64,000 nucleotides of DNA from Guadua angustifolia (lineage: Eukaryota; Streptophyta; Magnoliopsida; Poales; Poaceae), in assembly GCA_036346375.1 (NCBI GenBank), contig CM070517.1, forward strand, positions 12,627,161 to 12,691,160. The letters run 5' to 3'. A program made the position numbers and the translations under genes. The notes under the pieces were generated by a model, which saw only the letters and a program-made list of their open reading frames with translations, made no database searches and was not told where the DNA came from. The number at the start of each line of letters is the position of its first letter. Within the stretch, counting starts at the first letter, position 1. This document shows, piece after piece, positions 23,407 through 34,644 of this stretch.

Positions 23407-23425
23407 ATCTCCCCCTTTTTGGTAA
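23407..23425 (-). other. Polypurine tract of the minus-strand copia element
   Basis: Minus strand reads CCAAAAAGGGGGAGAT directly before the LTR start TGAAAGCATC. Only ~30 bp of internal sequence can be assigned to this element. The rest is missing. Confidence 0.65.
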
Positions 23426-23680
23426 TTGATGACAATCCTCATGAACGAATTCAAGTTGGAGGAGGCACTGGAGGGACCCGAGCTAGAGCCAGAGCTGGAG
23501 CTGCACGACCCAGATCCCGAGGAGCCGGTGCAGGAGGCACCAGTACAGGAGGTGCTAGAGCCACCAAAGACCGAGCAGCACCAATACCGCCACCAAGGGC
23601 ATCAGATCGTTGCTCCTATGTCACCGACTCCACCGCAGATCTCCACCGGAGGACTGCAGCCTGGATGGCTCGACGATTAA
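23426..23680 (+). CDS. Unrecognised acidic, Pro-rich frame
   Basis: 84 codons ending GLQPGWLDD and a TAA. The first residues come from copia internal sequence, so the ATG at 23426 is probably not a true start. From ~23446 the frame is rich in Glu and Pro (ELEPELELHDPDPEEPVQE) with a VQEAPVQEVLEPP repeat. It resembles the C-terminal tail of some polyprotein, but I cannot name it. The following 23681-23981 is AT-rich, holds AATAAAG at ~23877 and looks like a 3' trailer or leader. The frame lies between a copia fragment and the Tekay gag. Confidence 0.3.
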   Translation: MMTILMNEFKLEEALEGPELEPELELHDPDPEEPVQEAPVQEVLEPPKTEQHQYRHQGHQIVAPMSPTPPQISTGGLQPGWLDD

Positions 23681-23981
23681 GAGTTTTATTTCCTTTTGGA
23701 GTCGAGTCGACTCAAATGTTGAGTCAAGTTATTAAGTCAGTTTTAATTAAGTCTGCCTTTAGAATGTTTGGTTGTGATGAACAATTTCTATGGATGTTTA
23801 ATGGTTGCTTGATGTGTGTTGATGTGTGTCGCACTGCCCGTAGGCACCCGTGAGCGACCATATCCCTATAGTATTAATAAAGTTGTGTGCTACTGTTTGA
23901 GTCAAATCTTCTCCCCGCATAAGATTCTTGTATACTTGTCTACTCTGTTCCCTTCTTTCCCTAAATCCTTTTGTTCTTCAG

Positions 23982-25169
23982 ATGGTGAACACTCGTGGAA
24001 GCCGTGGAGCGGGAGGAAGCGGATCACAGTAGGGTGGAAATCAAGACAATGCATAGAATCCTCAACCAGCACCACCTATTGATATGGGTAACCTAGGAGC
24101 TTTCTTGACCGCACAGACCCAACTCATGCAGACGATGATGCAACAGATGCAGCAGTTGCAGAATCAGGCCGCAGCTAACAATAACAATCAGGCTATGAAT
24201 CATGGACATCAATCTAGATTGTCGGACTTTATGAGGACTAGGCCCCCGACATTTTCTGGCAACGTCAATCCCATTGAAGCAGATGATTGGCTTCGGACGA
24301 TCGAAAGGAAGCTGCACATATCTCAGTGTGTAGGCAACGAGAGAAACCTGTATGCCTCTCATCAATTAGAAGGAACCGCCGTAGAGTGGTGGGAGAATTA
24401 TTGTGCTTCCCATGAGCATCCTCAGGAGATCACCTAGGAGGAGTTTACAGTTGCCTTCCGCCAATATCATGTACCGGAGGGTATGATGGAGCTCAAAAAG
24501 GAAGAATTTAGGTCCTTGAAGCAGGGAGGCCAGTCAGTGGCCGACTATCTGAACAAATTCACCAAGCTTGCACGCTATGCTCCGGAGGACATAGCAACGG
24601 ATAAGGCCAGACAGTCCCAATTCATGAAGGGACTGAACTCTGGGCTTCAAGTGGGACTGATCACCCACACGTTTCCTGATTTCCAGGAACTAGTTAACAA
24701 GGCCTTGATTCTTGAAGACAAGCGCAAGGATCTGGATGAAAACCGTAAGCGCCGTATGGCCCAGCAAGGGAATCGACAAGGGCAGCAGAGACTGAGAGTG
24801 GTACCTCAGCCAGCTCACTGTGTTTCAGCCCGGAGCAAGCTAGAACACCATTACCGCGACAAATGACCTACTAGTCAGAATCCACAGACACCAGTGAGAA
24901 CAGTTAATCAAGCTGCAGGAAACTCGCCGATGGTTGGAAGACGCTGTTACAACTGCAACGAGATGGGGCACTTCTCCAATGCTTGTCCCAAGAAGGGAGG
25001 AGTCACTCCTGTCCATTTTAACTTGGGAAATACTCCAGCTAGAACTCCTGTTCAAAGAGGAAGCCGAGGACCTATTCAAGTGGGAGCTGCACCTCAATCA
25101 ATTGTGCGAGGAAGAGTCAACCACATCACGGCGGGAAGTTCAGAATGCAACGGATGTTGTACTAGGTAA
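23982..25169 (+). pseudogene. gag: Tekay gag
   Basis: Starts MVNTRGSRGAGGSGSQ at 23982 in a single frame to 25169, with about five in-frame stops (for example near 24030, 24435 and 24864). Capsid blocks: FSGNVNPIEADDWLRTIE, GTAVEWWENYCASH, FRSLKQGGQSVADYLNKF, then FMKGLNSGLQVGLITHTF. The CCHC zinc knuckle CYNCNEMGHFSNAC is intact. A one-base shift near 25130 moves the sense into the next frame, where protease starts. Confidence 0.85.
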
Positions 25170-26751
25170 GTTTCTAGTTAACTCAGTACCAGCTACAATT
25201 CTATTTGATTCTGGAGCTTCACATTCATTTATTTCATGGGTTTTTGTTATGAAAAATGATTTGGATATGGTCAACCTTAAGAGTACACTAATAGTCCAAA
25301 CCCCTGGATTAAAACTCCGAACTAAAGTAGGGTGCTCCGGGGTGAAATTATTAATAAATGGAATAGAGTTCCTAGCGAACCTAATCATATTGGATACCCA
25401 GACCCTAGATGTTATTTTGGGAATGGATTGGTTATCCAAGCACAAAGCATTGCTAGATTGTGGACGGAGAGTTGTAACAATTGAGAGCTCAGATGGTAGG
25501 AAGGTGGAGATTCAAGCAATTGCTGCTCGGGATGGTCAACTGATGGTCAATAGTGTGAAGACTGTTAATATGGAAGATGTTTCCGTAGTCAACGAGTATC
25601 CGGATGTATTCCCTGAAGATTTACCTGGAATGCCACTATATAGGGATATAGAGTTTGTAATTGAGCTTGTACCTGGTACAACTCCAATAGCTAAGAGACC
25701 TTATAGAATGTTCACCGAGGAATTGGTTAAAATGAAGAAACAAATTGAAGAATTATTGGAGAAAGGGTTTATAAGACCTAGTTCATCACCGTGGGGAGCA
25801 CCGGTGTTGTTTGTCAAGAAGAAAGATGGAAGTTTTAGAATGTGTATAGATTATCGTGCACTTAATGATGTGATGATAAAGAACAAGTATCCATTGCCCA
25901 GAATAGATGATCTTTTCGATCTGTTAAGAGGAGCGGGAGTCTTCTCTAAGATAGATCTTCGATCTGGATACCATCAATTAAAAATTCGGACTGAGGATAT
26001 ACCAAAGACAGCTTTTTCATCAAGGTATGGGCATTACGAATTCACGGTTATGTCCTTTGGATTGACTAATGTCCCAGCTTATTTCATGAATATGATGAAC
26101 AAAATATTCATGGAATATTTGGACAAGTTTGTCGTTGTTTTTATTGATAACATCCTTGTTTACTCCAAGTCGGAGGAAGAGCATGCTGGACATTTAAGAA
26201 TGGTTTTGGAAAAGTTAAGAGAAAACCAACTGTATGCAAAATTTAGCAAATGTGACTTTTGGAAAAAGAAGGTTGAATTCCTAGGTCATGTAATGACTGC
26301 CGAAGGAGTAGCTGTTGACCCAAAGAAAGTAGAGGCAGTGTTACATTGGGAGCAACCAAAGTCAGTTACTCAGATCAGAAGTTTCCTTGGAATTGCAGGA
26401 TATTACCGCCGGTTCATTGAGGGTTTCTCATCCATTGCGAGACCTCTCACGCAACTGCTAAAGAAAGAGAAAAAGTTTGTGTGGTCGCCTGAGTGCGAAA
26501 AGAGTTTCCAAGAGCTGAAGAAGCGCCTAACTTCGGCACATGTTTTGATGTTGCCAAATGCTAAGGATAATTTTGATATATACTGTGATGCCTCGCGTCA
26601 AGGACTTAGGTGTGTTTTGATGCAAAACGGCAAAGTAGTGGCTTATGCGTCAAGGCAGCTAAGGCCACATGAGCATAATTACCCAACCCACGACCTAGAA
26701 TTAGCTGTTGTGGTGCATGCCCTTAAAATATGGCGCATTTCATACTTGTAA
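25170..26751 (+). pseudogene. pol: Tekay protease, RT and RNase H with inactivating changes
   Basis: Protease ILFDSGASHSFIS and VILGMDWLSKH. RT: PYRMFTEELVKMKKQIEELL, FRMCIDYRALNDV, SKIDLRSGYHQLKI, FVVVFIDNILVYS. The RT motif is normally F-I-D-D; here the second catalytic Asp is Asn (GATAAC at 26146-26151), which should abolish polymerisation. RNase H runs to LAVVVHALKIWR, where it is joined directly to integrase sequence. The long open frame starts at 24934, but its first ~65 codons are gag read out of frame. Confidence 0.9.
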
Positions 26752-27173
26752 AGACAACCTACTCAGGAGATAAGTTAGCAGAGCTATACATGGCAAGGAT
26801 TGTCTGTTTGCACGGAGTACCTAAGAAGATAGTATCGGATAGTGGTACTCAATTTACCTCAAGATTTTGGGAAAAGCTGCATACTGCAATGGGCACCCGT
26901 TTGAATTTCAGCACGGCATATCATCCGCAAACAGATGGTCAGACTGAGAGGGTAAATCAGATACTTGAGGATATGTTAAGAGCTTGTGCACTGTCATATG
27001 CAACCTCATGGGACAAATGCTTGCCATACGCCGAATTTAGTTATAACAATAGTTATCAAGCTAGCTTGAAGATGTCGCCTTTTGAAGCTTTGTATGGTCG
27101 ACCATGTCGAACACCTTTGAATTGGAATGAGACAGGTGAGCGTCGAGTCTTTGGACATACTTCAAGAAGCTGA
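26730..27173 (+). pseudogene. pol: Tekay integrase core, N-terminus deleted
   Basis: Begins MAHFILVKTTYSG at 26730, immediately after RNase H, so the RNase H end, the HHCC domain and the first catalytic Asp are missing. KIVSDSGTQFTSRFW and STAYHPQTDGQTERVNQ give the second Asp and the Glu. It ends in a shifted frame at 27173. The join lies at the repeated word ATGGCG, which suggests a microhomology deletion. Confidence 0.85.
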
Positions 27174-27696
27174 GGAACAGATAGCCATGATCAGGGAAAG
27201 GCTAAAAATTACTCAATCAAGGCAGAAGAGCTATGCTGATAATCGTCGCAGGGAATTGAGTTTTGAACCTGAAGATTTTGTATATCTTAGGGTTACACCT
27301 CTTAAGGGAGTCAAAAGATTTCACGCAAAAGGGAAGCTCGCACCAAGATATGTCGGGCCATTTAAAATCTTGAGTTGCAGAGGTGAGGTCGCGTACCAGT
27401 TAGAATTGCCGCAATCTTTGGCAGGGGTACATGATGTATTCCATGTATCGCAATTGAAAAAATGTCTTCGAGTACTGGAGGAACAAGCACCTATAGAAGC
27501 TATTGAACTGCAAGAGGATCTAACTTACAAGGAACACCCAGTGAAGATTTTGGACACTATGGATCGTGAAACAAGGAACAAGTCAACCCGCTTCTGCAGA
27601 GTCCAGTGGAGCAATCACACGGAAAGCGAAGCCACTTGGGAGCGCGAAGAGGACTTGAGGAAGGAGTTTCCTGATTTATTCTCTAGCCAGCCCTGA
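27127..27696 (+). pseudogene. pol: Tekay integrase C-terminus with chromodomain
   Basis: After a one-base shift the sense continues: QEAEEQIAMIRERLKITQSR, DFVYLRVTPLKGVKRF, APRYVGPFKIL, HDVFHVSQLKKCL. A chromodomain follows (YKEHPVKILDTMDRETR, CRVQWSNHTESEATWERE) to a TGA at 27696. The chromodomain marks a chromovirus and is thought to guide insertion to methylated histones. The domain itself looks intact. Confidence 0.9.
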
Positions 27697-27713
27697 ATCT
27701 CGGGGACGAGATT

Positions 27714-27731
27714 CTGTTAAGGGGGGAGGTT
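27714..27731 (+). other. Polypurine tract of Tekay
   Basis: TGTTAAGGGGGGAGGTTT runs directly into the LTR start TGTAACATCC. GAATCTCGGGGACGAGATTC, an inverted repeat, lies just before it at ~27695-27714. Confidence 0.7.
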
Positions 27732-30700
27732 TGTAACATCCTAAAATTTGGCTATTTTTAATTTTCACAAGCTACTTTGAATTTTTGAGAATTTTTGGAA
27801 TTTATTTGGATTTAATTGGAATTTCTGGAAATTAATCTTCCTTTGGAAATTAATTAAATAGTGATTAAGTTTATACAAAATATAAATGGAAATATTTTAT
27901 TTGAGTCCAAAATGTTCTAAAATATTTTCTGGAATTTTTCTAGAATTTTTCTGATATTTTACAAGCCCCAAACGATTTAATTTAATTCCTAGAATTATTT
28001 TTATTCGAAAACTTCAGAAAAAATGATGAACAGTAGCGGGCCAAGCCCGCTACTGTGCGTGTCGTTCGCCCAAACGCCGGAACCCTAATCGCCATCGCGC
28101 ACGCACTGTCTGATTTGGATCGGATGGCCCAGAGTAAACCGTGTTGTTTCTCTTTGACAGCCGTTGATCTACCGCCGCATGGACGGCCGAGATAGCGCCA
28201 CGTTGCTTCGTCTTTGATTACTGGAAGCGCCGCCGCCATGCGTTACCACCGAGGATTCTGAGCGTCGTTAACGCCGGCGTGCTAACTCTTCTGCTTCACT
28301 AACCGGCGCAGCATATAAATCACCTTCTTCCGCGCATTTTTAGACCTTTCCCGCATCCCAAGAACCACCGTAGCACTCGCTTTTGCTCGCCGTAGTTCCG
28401 AAGCCGTTCCATCGTATTTGCGCCGCCGTTGATCGTTCTCCGCCGCGTCTGTGGTCACCGGAGTACCTGTCGCGCCAAGCCGCGTCGAGTCATCCACTTT
28501 GTGCCGCCGGAGGGAGCTCGGAACGCCGTCGCCTTGGTCGTCTTCTTCCACTCCGTCAAGGTCCACGCCGCCGCGACATCACCGCCGAGCCGAGCTTCGA
28601 CAACCGTCCGATCTTCAAGCAACGCCCCCGATTACGCCACGTCGCTGCACAACAGTGAGTCTCATCTTCATCTCCTAGCCGTTGGATTAGGATGAACGGT
28701 GCAGATCATCTAGAGTAGTTTGGCTTTGAAGTAATAATAGTCGTAGATCTGTAGATGAACGGTTAGGATATCACCACGTGCCCGAATCCGGGACTGCCCA
28801 CGTGTGCCCAAGCTGCGCCAGGTCATAGCCGTTGGATTTAGATTTAGCGCTTCAGATTTCGCCACGTAGTCATGATAATAGTAAACTCCATTATCATTTC
28901 TTAGCCGTTAGATCTAATCAACGGTCTAGATTGCATAGTGTAGAAACGTGTTGATTCATGTTGACCGTTATATCTAGATCCTACGGTAGCTATGTGGCCG
29001 CGTGTCGCGCACCGGAGTAGCCGCGTGGTTGACTGTGATGCGTGAATTAGATTCAATCCAGCCGTCCAAATTTGAATGAACGGATCGGATTTCGCCGCGC
29101 ACCGGGCTAGTTCCGTGTTGACGCGTGTCACACGAAAAACGAGGAGACAGCGCCGTCAGTCGTTGTTGACGTCACTCGATTAAATAATAGCCGTCCGATT
29201 TAGATCCAGTGGTTGAGGTTGTGCCACGTGTCGACTCTGGAGTAAACCAGAGCCGAACCGACGTATCGATCGTGGCCATTTATTTTAAATCGCACGGACG
29301 AGATTAGATCAAGCCTTCGGTTGATAGTTCGTCGCCGCGTGTCACGACCAGATCGTGCCACGTGTCGTGCTGACGTCATCAATGGGACCCACATGTCAGT
29401 CGTGATACCGTGGGTGCTGACGTCATCCGTGACGTCAGCAGTGGGGTCCACGTGTCAGTGAACGCACAGTTTGGTGCTGACGTCACGCTTGCGCAATAAT
29501 TCGGATTTTCTTTTAGAAAAATAAATTGGTGGAAATTTAATTCGGCACTGACGTCATGCTGACATCATATTTCCGAATTTAAATAAATTAATTCAGTTTA
29601 TTCATTTTAATTAATTTATAAACTTCAAATGACTATAACTTTTGCGTTTTAACTCCGATTTGAGTGATTCCAATTTCTAAAAAATTTTAAAATTAAGATT
29701 TATTTATTACTGAATTTTATGGAATTTTTAGAGTTAAGTTTTCTCTCTAGAAATTGTATTTATTGTGTGTGTATATGATTTGAGTAGACGTTGATTTGCC
29801 GGAGAGTTACAAGGGTGAATTTCCAGCACAAGACTCAGCTCCAGATCAGGATCAGCAACTTTTTGAAGGCAAGTTGTGCTTTGACCATTTTACTCCTATA
29901 TTTCAAAAATGTATTTTGATTCAAACTATGCATGCTAATTCAATTAAAAATGGATTTAAATAATTTGGGTGAATTAGTTAAATCAACCTATTTGTTATTG
30001 CCACCTTGTCACTAGTAATTGTATGACATGATTTCATTTGATGCCCTAAGTTTGGTAATATTAGTTGGTTGATAATATTGTGCCAACACGTAAGGCTAGA
30101 CTGTGAATAGTTGCTTAGCCATGCATATATCGTGAATAATCTTTTTGGAATACAAAAGCAACATTGACTAAAGAATAGTGAATGCATTTTTGGTAAAAGG
30201 TGGAATGTTGTTGGTATTGACACTGGAATGTAGAGACCTATGTGGTTCTACATGAAGGACGATTACAGGCATGTGTTGCACCGTTAAACCACTTGGGTGG
30301 GAGTTGATTTAGACTGAGGCAAGTGGACCGAGGCTTAGTGCCAGGTGGGCCTTCGTGGCATTTGGGGGGTTTTGAGTGTTGTGAGGGCTGTGTGCCAAAT
30401 TTGAGAGAAGGATATCTTGCCTTGGTCAGTTAAGGACCTTACCTTGCAAGCCTTTGACCTGAGTCTTTCGTACAACCACATGTCTGAATGGGAAGACCTA
30501 GTTTAGTAGGATTCCGATATCTCACCTTTGATACCTCGGGTTGGCAGTTACACGGTGGTAACTGTATGGGGGAGCGTGCCTATGCTACGGCTTGGTACCC
30601 GTCCAACGGTATTTGTCGGTCCTATACTTCGGTTCTGAGTGAGGGAAGTGATAGAGAAGGCAACCCGGAGAGGTTCCTAAGTGGAGATAGAAGTCTCTGA

Positions 30701-31482
30701 AAGGCTTTGTTACGGTCAATTGTCTTTGTGGCATGCGATCAGATCTTGTGGGTAAAGTGTACAACCTCTCGCAGAGTGTTAAACTGTTCGAATAGCCAAG
30801 TCCACTAGATCGACAATGCTCGGGATTACAAAGAAGGGGTAGTGTTTTGAAAATAAAATGGGGCGGAAGGCTGTGTGCTAGAGTTGATGATGAAAGTTGA
30901 TTTAGGATTGTGTGTCCAAAGTTATGTGAAAAACAATTGAGGAACTTATTATGTTATTAAGGTTTTGCTGCTTTATATCTAAACAAATAGTAATTTAAAA
31001 TATTGATGCAAAGCAAAATAACCAATTGAGCCATTCCTTTGTAACAAGCCATGCATGTAGTAATAGAACTGCATTTTGTGCATGACTTGTTGAGTACGGT
31101 GTGTACTCACCCTTGTGGGAAACAATTTACCAGAGGAGGAGACTACGCCTGCTTATGAAGAGGAGTTCATCGAAGAGCCAGAGAACTAGGGAAGCAAGCC
31201 TCGTCAGGGTGCCTGTGGTAGGAGATGGTGCACTACGACGTTTATTATTCCGCTGTTGAACTCTTGTGACTTTGATTTATGTAAGCCCTGTGTGGCAAAC
31301 TATTGTAAGGATGACCATAAGGTCGTACAACTCGTTTATGTACATGTTTGAAGTACCTTATTACTATTCCGCTGTGTATGTTGTTGTTACTTTAAACCCT
31401 GTTAAGCCTGTGTGCACTAGCGCGATCCTGGACAAATGCAGAATACACAGAATGTCCGGATTTGCAAATTCGGGGCACGACA
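27732..31482 (+). mobile_element. 3' LTR of Tekay element
   Basis: 3751 bp from TGTAACATCCTAAAATTTGG to TTCGGGGCACGACA, followed by GGCGG. It is related throughout to the solo LTR at 15286-18575 (compare TTTAACTCCGATTTGAGTGA at ~29650 with a near-identical stretch at ~16740, and GCATGTAGTAATAGAACTGC in both). No 5' LTR is present upstream of gag, so the element is 5'-truncated. Long GC-rich open frames around 28380-29450 are composition effects. A TATA-like TATAAAT lies at 28314. Confidence 0.9.
28314..28320 (+). promoter_or_regulatory. TATA box of Tekay LTR
   Basis: GCATATAAATCACC in the forward orientation, followed by a CT-rich stretch. A plausible LTR core promoter. Confidence 0.4.
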
Positions 31483-31794
31483 GGCGGCTGCAACCGTATC
31501 CGGTGGCGGCGAGGTGCTAGCCGAAGCCGGTTCGATCGTGTTCGATGGCGGTGAGGAGCCAGCAGTGGCACCGTCGACCACACTGCTAGGCACGCCCTTC
31601 CTACAAGAAGCTCTCATGTAACATCTTTCAGTGGAAGATAGAGGTACAGGAAAGTAACCGCATAGTTAACCCTACCGCGTTGATTTTCACTTCACCCTCA
31701 GAACTTCTTGTGAGCCAGATGTTTTCTTTAGGACCAGCTTGGTCCCAATGGCTGCCCTCTTGACCAGCCCGACTGGTCGGAGCGGCGACACCAG
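31483..31794 (-). pseudogene. Tat accessory gene (PF04195-like), downstream piece
   Basis: Minus-strand continuation of the gene at 46218-47841 across the hAT insertion. Readable pieces: VGLVKRAAIGTKLVLKKTS (basic) and a Ser/Pro-rich stretch SSPPSNTIEPASASTSPPP, with a possible intron between them (acceptor CTTCTTGTAG). It is cut at 31483 by the Tekay LTR. Assignment rests on position, strand and composition, not on a domain. Confidence 0.4.
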
Positions 31795-32495
31795 TAGGGG
31801 CGAAAACGGGTCGGATACGGTCGGGTAGTAGGTCATCTCGTATCCTATCCTAATTATTTTTTTTCGGATACGGGTACGGGTACGGGTAGTGGAAAATCGG
31901 GTAGGATATGGATACATATATCGGGTATTTACGAGCGGGTAGAAAACGGATACGGATATTATATGGACGGGTACAATACGGATAATAGGTACTTAGTCGG
32001 ATAGTACGCAAACTACCTAGAATCAAAGCACATATAAAAAAGAGGAGTACATTCTCATTCTTGTTTCGCAATTACAGAATTATCACTAACCGATTCTAGT
32101 TGTCTTATAGCACATAAAAATAAAATTCTTGATAGAATTCATAGATGCTTTATATTCACATGCAACAAGTTCCTGAAATGGCTCTATCATTCTATATCAT
32201 CAAGCTTTTCAACTCAAATTGTATTTATTTTTGCATCATATAATTATGATTTTGGCATACGCAATGAAATACTACCGGTGTCCAGGACAACTTAAGAGTG
32301 GCAAACTCTTTAACTCCAAAGTAGCATCACATCAAACACAAACATGCCTAACTAGCAGTCTAGCACAAGGCCTTATTTCCTTGCAAAACTCCTAAGTCCC
32401 AAACAAACCAATGGATTAGCATATAAATACAGGGTCAAGTAGCACCGCATCTACAACTAAACACAGCTTCGTATTTATATAGCACAGATCACATA

Positions 32496-32640
32496 TTCCT
32501 ACTCAAGAACAAATCACATTCTAAGGCTCATAACGAGCAATTGGCACACATATAACAAACTAACACATTTTCCTACTCAAGAACAAATAACATTCTACAG
32601 CTCATAAGGAGCAATTGGCAACACGTATAACAAACTACTC
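32496..32640. repeat. 74-bp tandem duplication in hAT
   Basis: TTCCTACTCAAGAACAAAT...GCAATTGGCA...TATAACAAACTA occurs twice, starting at 32496 and 32570, with a few differences. Confidence 0.85.
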
Positions 32641-32751
32641 GCTGTACAGAATAATTGCCAACTAAACTGACTAGCACATCACACTTCACTAAGGCTATAT
32701 CTTATTAAGTGGCACAATCAAAGATTAATGGCATGGCCGCAAGTGACTTAC

Positions 32752-33108
32752 TACTTCCAGGTGGGTGGGAGCTTCTTGGTGCCTTGTAGTAATGCGCGAG
32801 GCGGTGGATCCTGCTCTCCACAAGGATGAGCCTGAACTTGGAGTCCTTGTTCTTCCTGTTCCTCTCCAGGTGCTTCCTTATTGCCACCGCCATCTTGATC
32901 AGAAGCACAGTCCTCCAGATCTCAGCGCCACTTACCCACACACACCAGCATCCACACATCAATACACACATCACACATCGAACAATGGGGTGGAGTTTGA
33001 GAAGGAATATATCTTACCATGGGCCTTGAGGATGCGGAGGATCTTGCTGCCGGTGATGCTCTTGACGAGGGGGGTGCCATGCTGGTCACGGAGCACCACG
33101 TCCTGAGG
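32752..33108 (-). pseudogene. Ribosomal protein uS15 (RPS13) gene fragment, two exons
   Basis: Minus strand. The first exon piece (33108-33018) reads VLRDQHGTPLVKSITGSK then ILRILKAHG and ends at the donor GTAAG (33017). The second (~32928-32752) reads MAVAIRKHLERNRKNKDSK then FRLILVESRIHRLAHYYK. These match the middle and C-terminal part of the cytosolic small-subunit protein uS15 (RPS13 in plants). One-base shifts after HYYK and near the second exon start break the frame. The last residues and the N-terminal ~60 are absent. It lies wholly inside a non-autonomous hAT element with its intron retained, so it was captured as DNA, not as a retrocopy. Confidence 0.85.
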
Positions 33109-33218
33109 AGTGAGGAGGGACTGCGCCCTGAGGAGTGAGGAGGGATTGCGCCCTGAGGAGTGAGGAGGGACTGCGGCGTGCGGCTGCACCACAGCCTGAG
33201 GAAGTGAGGAGGGATTCG
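33102..33218. repeat. 25-bp minisatellite at edge of captured exon
   Basis: CCTGAGGAGTGAGGAGGGAC plus TGCGC is repeated three times head to tail from 33102, with a fourth diverged copy at 33194. The first unit overlaps the last codons of the uS15 exon piece. Confidence 0.85.
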
Positions 33219-33479
33219 GGACTGCGCCGCCGCTTGACCAGCGTTTGGTCACTTGTGTTCGAGTGTTTCCCAGTTTCCCTCAAACCCTAAACGATGTTGG
33301 GTTGGACCACGGAGTGGGCTGTGGGCCTGTGGCCTATGGGTTGCTGATGCGATAGAATATTTTATACTCCCGGATACCCAATTTTTAGTATTATCCGGTG
33401 TCGGTGTACTTTGCACCGGGGTACCCTCTCCACCGCAGAAGTAATTGGCCCAAGGAGTGGCCTGGCCCAGCAAGCCCAC

Positions 33480-34270
33480 GCGGCTCCCTAGCGAGTAGCC
33501 TGGCGGTCACGCCGCCACGGGCGAAGCGTTCTGCACGGGCACTGGCGGGCGGGGCGACCACGCCACTTAGGGCGAGAAGCCCACGCTGCCCCTAGCGAGC
33601 AGCCTAGCGATCACGCCGCCGCCAGCGAAGCGCCCACGTGGCACCTAGCTGCTAGCACGCCGGGCGACCACGCCGCTCACGGGCGAGAAGCCCACACACT
33701 TTAGCGAAAGCAAAGCGGTCGCCACGCCGCTGTCAGGCGAAGCGCCCATGTGGCACCTTAGCAGTAAATGGGCGACACACCGCCGCGGCAAGAAGCCCAC
33801 GCGACTTTAGGGAGCAACTCCGGCGGTCACGCTTCGCTTCGCTCGGCGAAGCGCCCACATGGCACTCGTGGGTAGCCGGGCGACACGCCATGCCTGGCCA
33901 AGGCGAAGCCTGTGCGGCCGGGCGGCAACAGACGGTCACACTTTCGCCACGGCGAAGCGCCCACGGGCACTCGGCGGCGCCGGGCGACACGCCGCTTCGC
34001 CGGGCGAGAAGCCCACGGGCGCTTAGCGAGCAACTGGGCGGTCACGCCGCTTTCGCCGGTGAGCACCACGGCACCTGGCGGTAGTCGGGCGACCACGCCG
34101 CCCGCCAGATGGAAGTCCACGTGGCCTCGGCGAGCAATTTCACGGCACCTTAGCGGCAACGGCGACCATGCCCTACCCGCCAGACGGGAAGCCCACGTGG
34201 CCCCTAGCAGCAACTGGCGGTCACGCCACCATCGGCGAAGCGGCCCACGTGGCCTATGAAGCGACTCGAT
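33480..34270. repeat. GC-rich degenerate repeat array in 5' LTR
   Basis: About a dozen or more units of ~50-60 bp built from GGCGGTCACGCCGC, GGCGAAGCGCCCACGTGGC and GGCGAGAAGCCCACG. The homologous array in the 3' LTR (44830-45305) is clearly shorter. Many long open frames on both strands here are artefacts of this array. Confidence 0.8.
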
Positions 34271-34637
34271 GAGTGGGCGCGCCTAGGCCCCTTGTCAGGC
34301 CACGAAGGCAACCAAAGGAATGAAGGGAAGGCTTCGCCTCAAAGTTTCCCTCCCCTGGCACCTCGTGTTAGGGTCATTAATTGTAAAGGATTCAGCTTTC
34401 AACGCGACGACGGCTCACCCCTCTGACACCTCTTACCAACCTGTCGCAGTGGCGTCCTGTTCCAGGCGGACCGGGCGAGGCCTCTCACCGACATTAAAGG
34501 AGGTTCGAAGGACAAGGCCACGGAGGCGCATGTAATAAATGAGTCGTGGGTCGATGTGGAAGCTGGAATGATGGGTGTAATTAATGTGTTGTAGATAAGT
34601 ATAGCGCCACCTTCTCCCTTGCCTAGGCTGGCCCGTC

Positions 34638-34644
34638 TATATAA
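34638..34644 (+). promoter_or_regulatory. TATA box of Tat-3 5' LTR
   Basis: GTCTATATAAGGGCGCC. The same sequence is conserved in the 3' LTR at 45699-45705. Confidence 0.65.

Noticed and set aside
28130..28700. Possible host gene in GC-rich exon-like sequence
   Set aside because: Position inside the Tekay 3' LTR and similarity of layout to the solo LTR explain it; no protein motif.
31800..31990. Telomere-like repeats (GGGTA words)
   Set aside because: Units are CGGGTA/CGGATA, irregular, and confined to the hAT subterminal region; plant telomeres are TTTAGGG.
33730..34260. Arg/Pro/His-rich open frames up to 128 codons
   Set aside because: Products of the GC-rich repeat array of the Tat-3 LTR; composition keeps all frames open.
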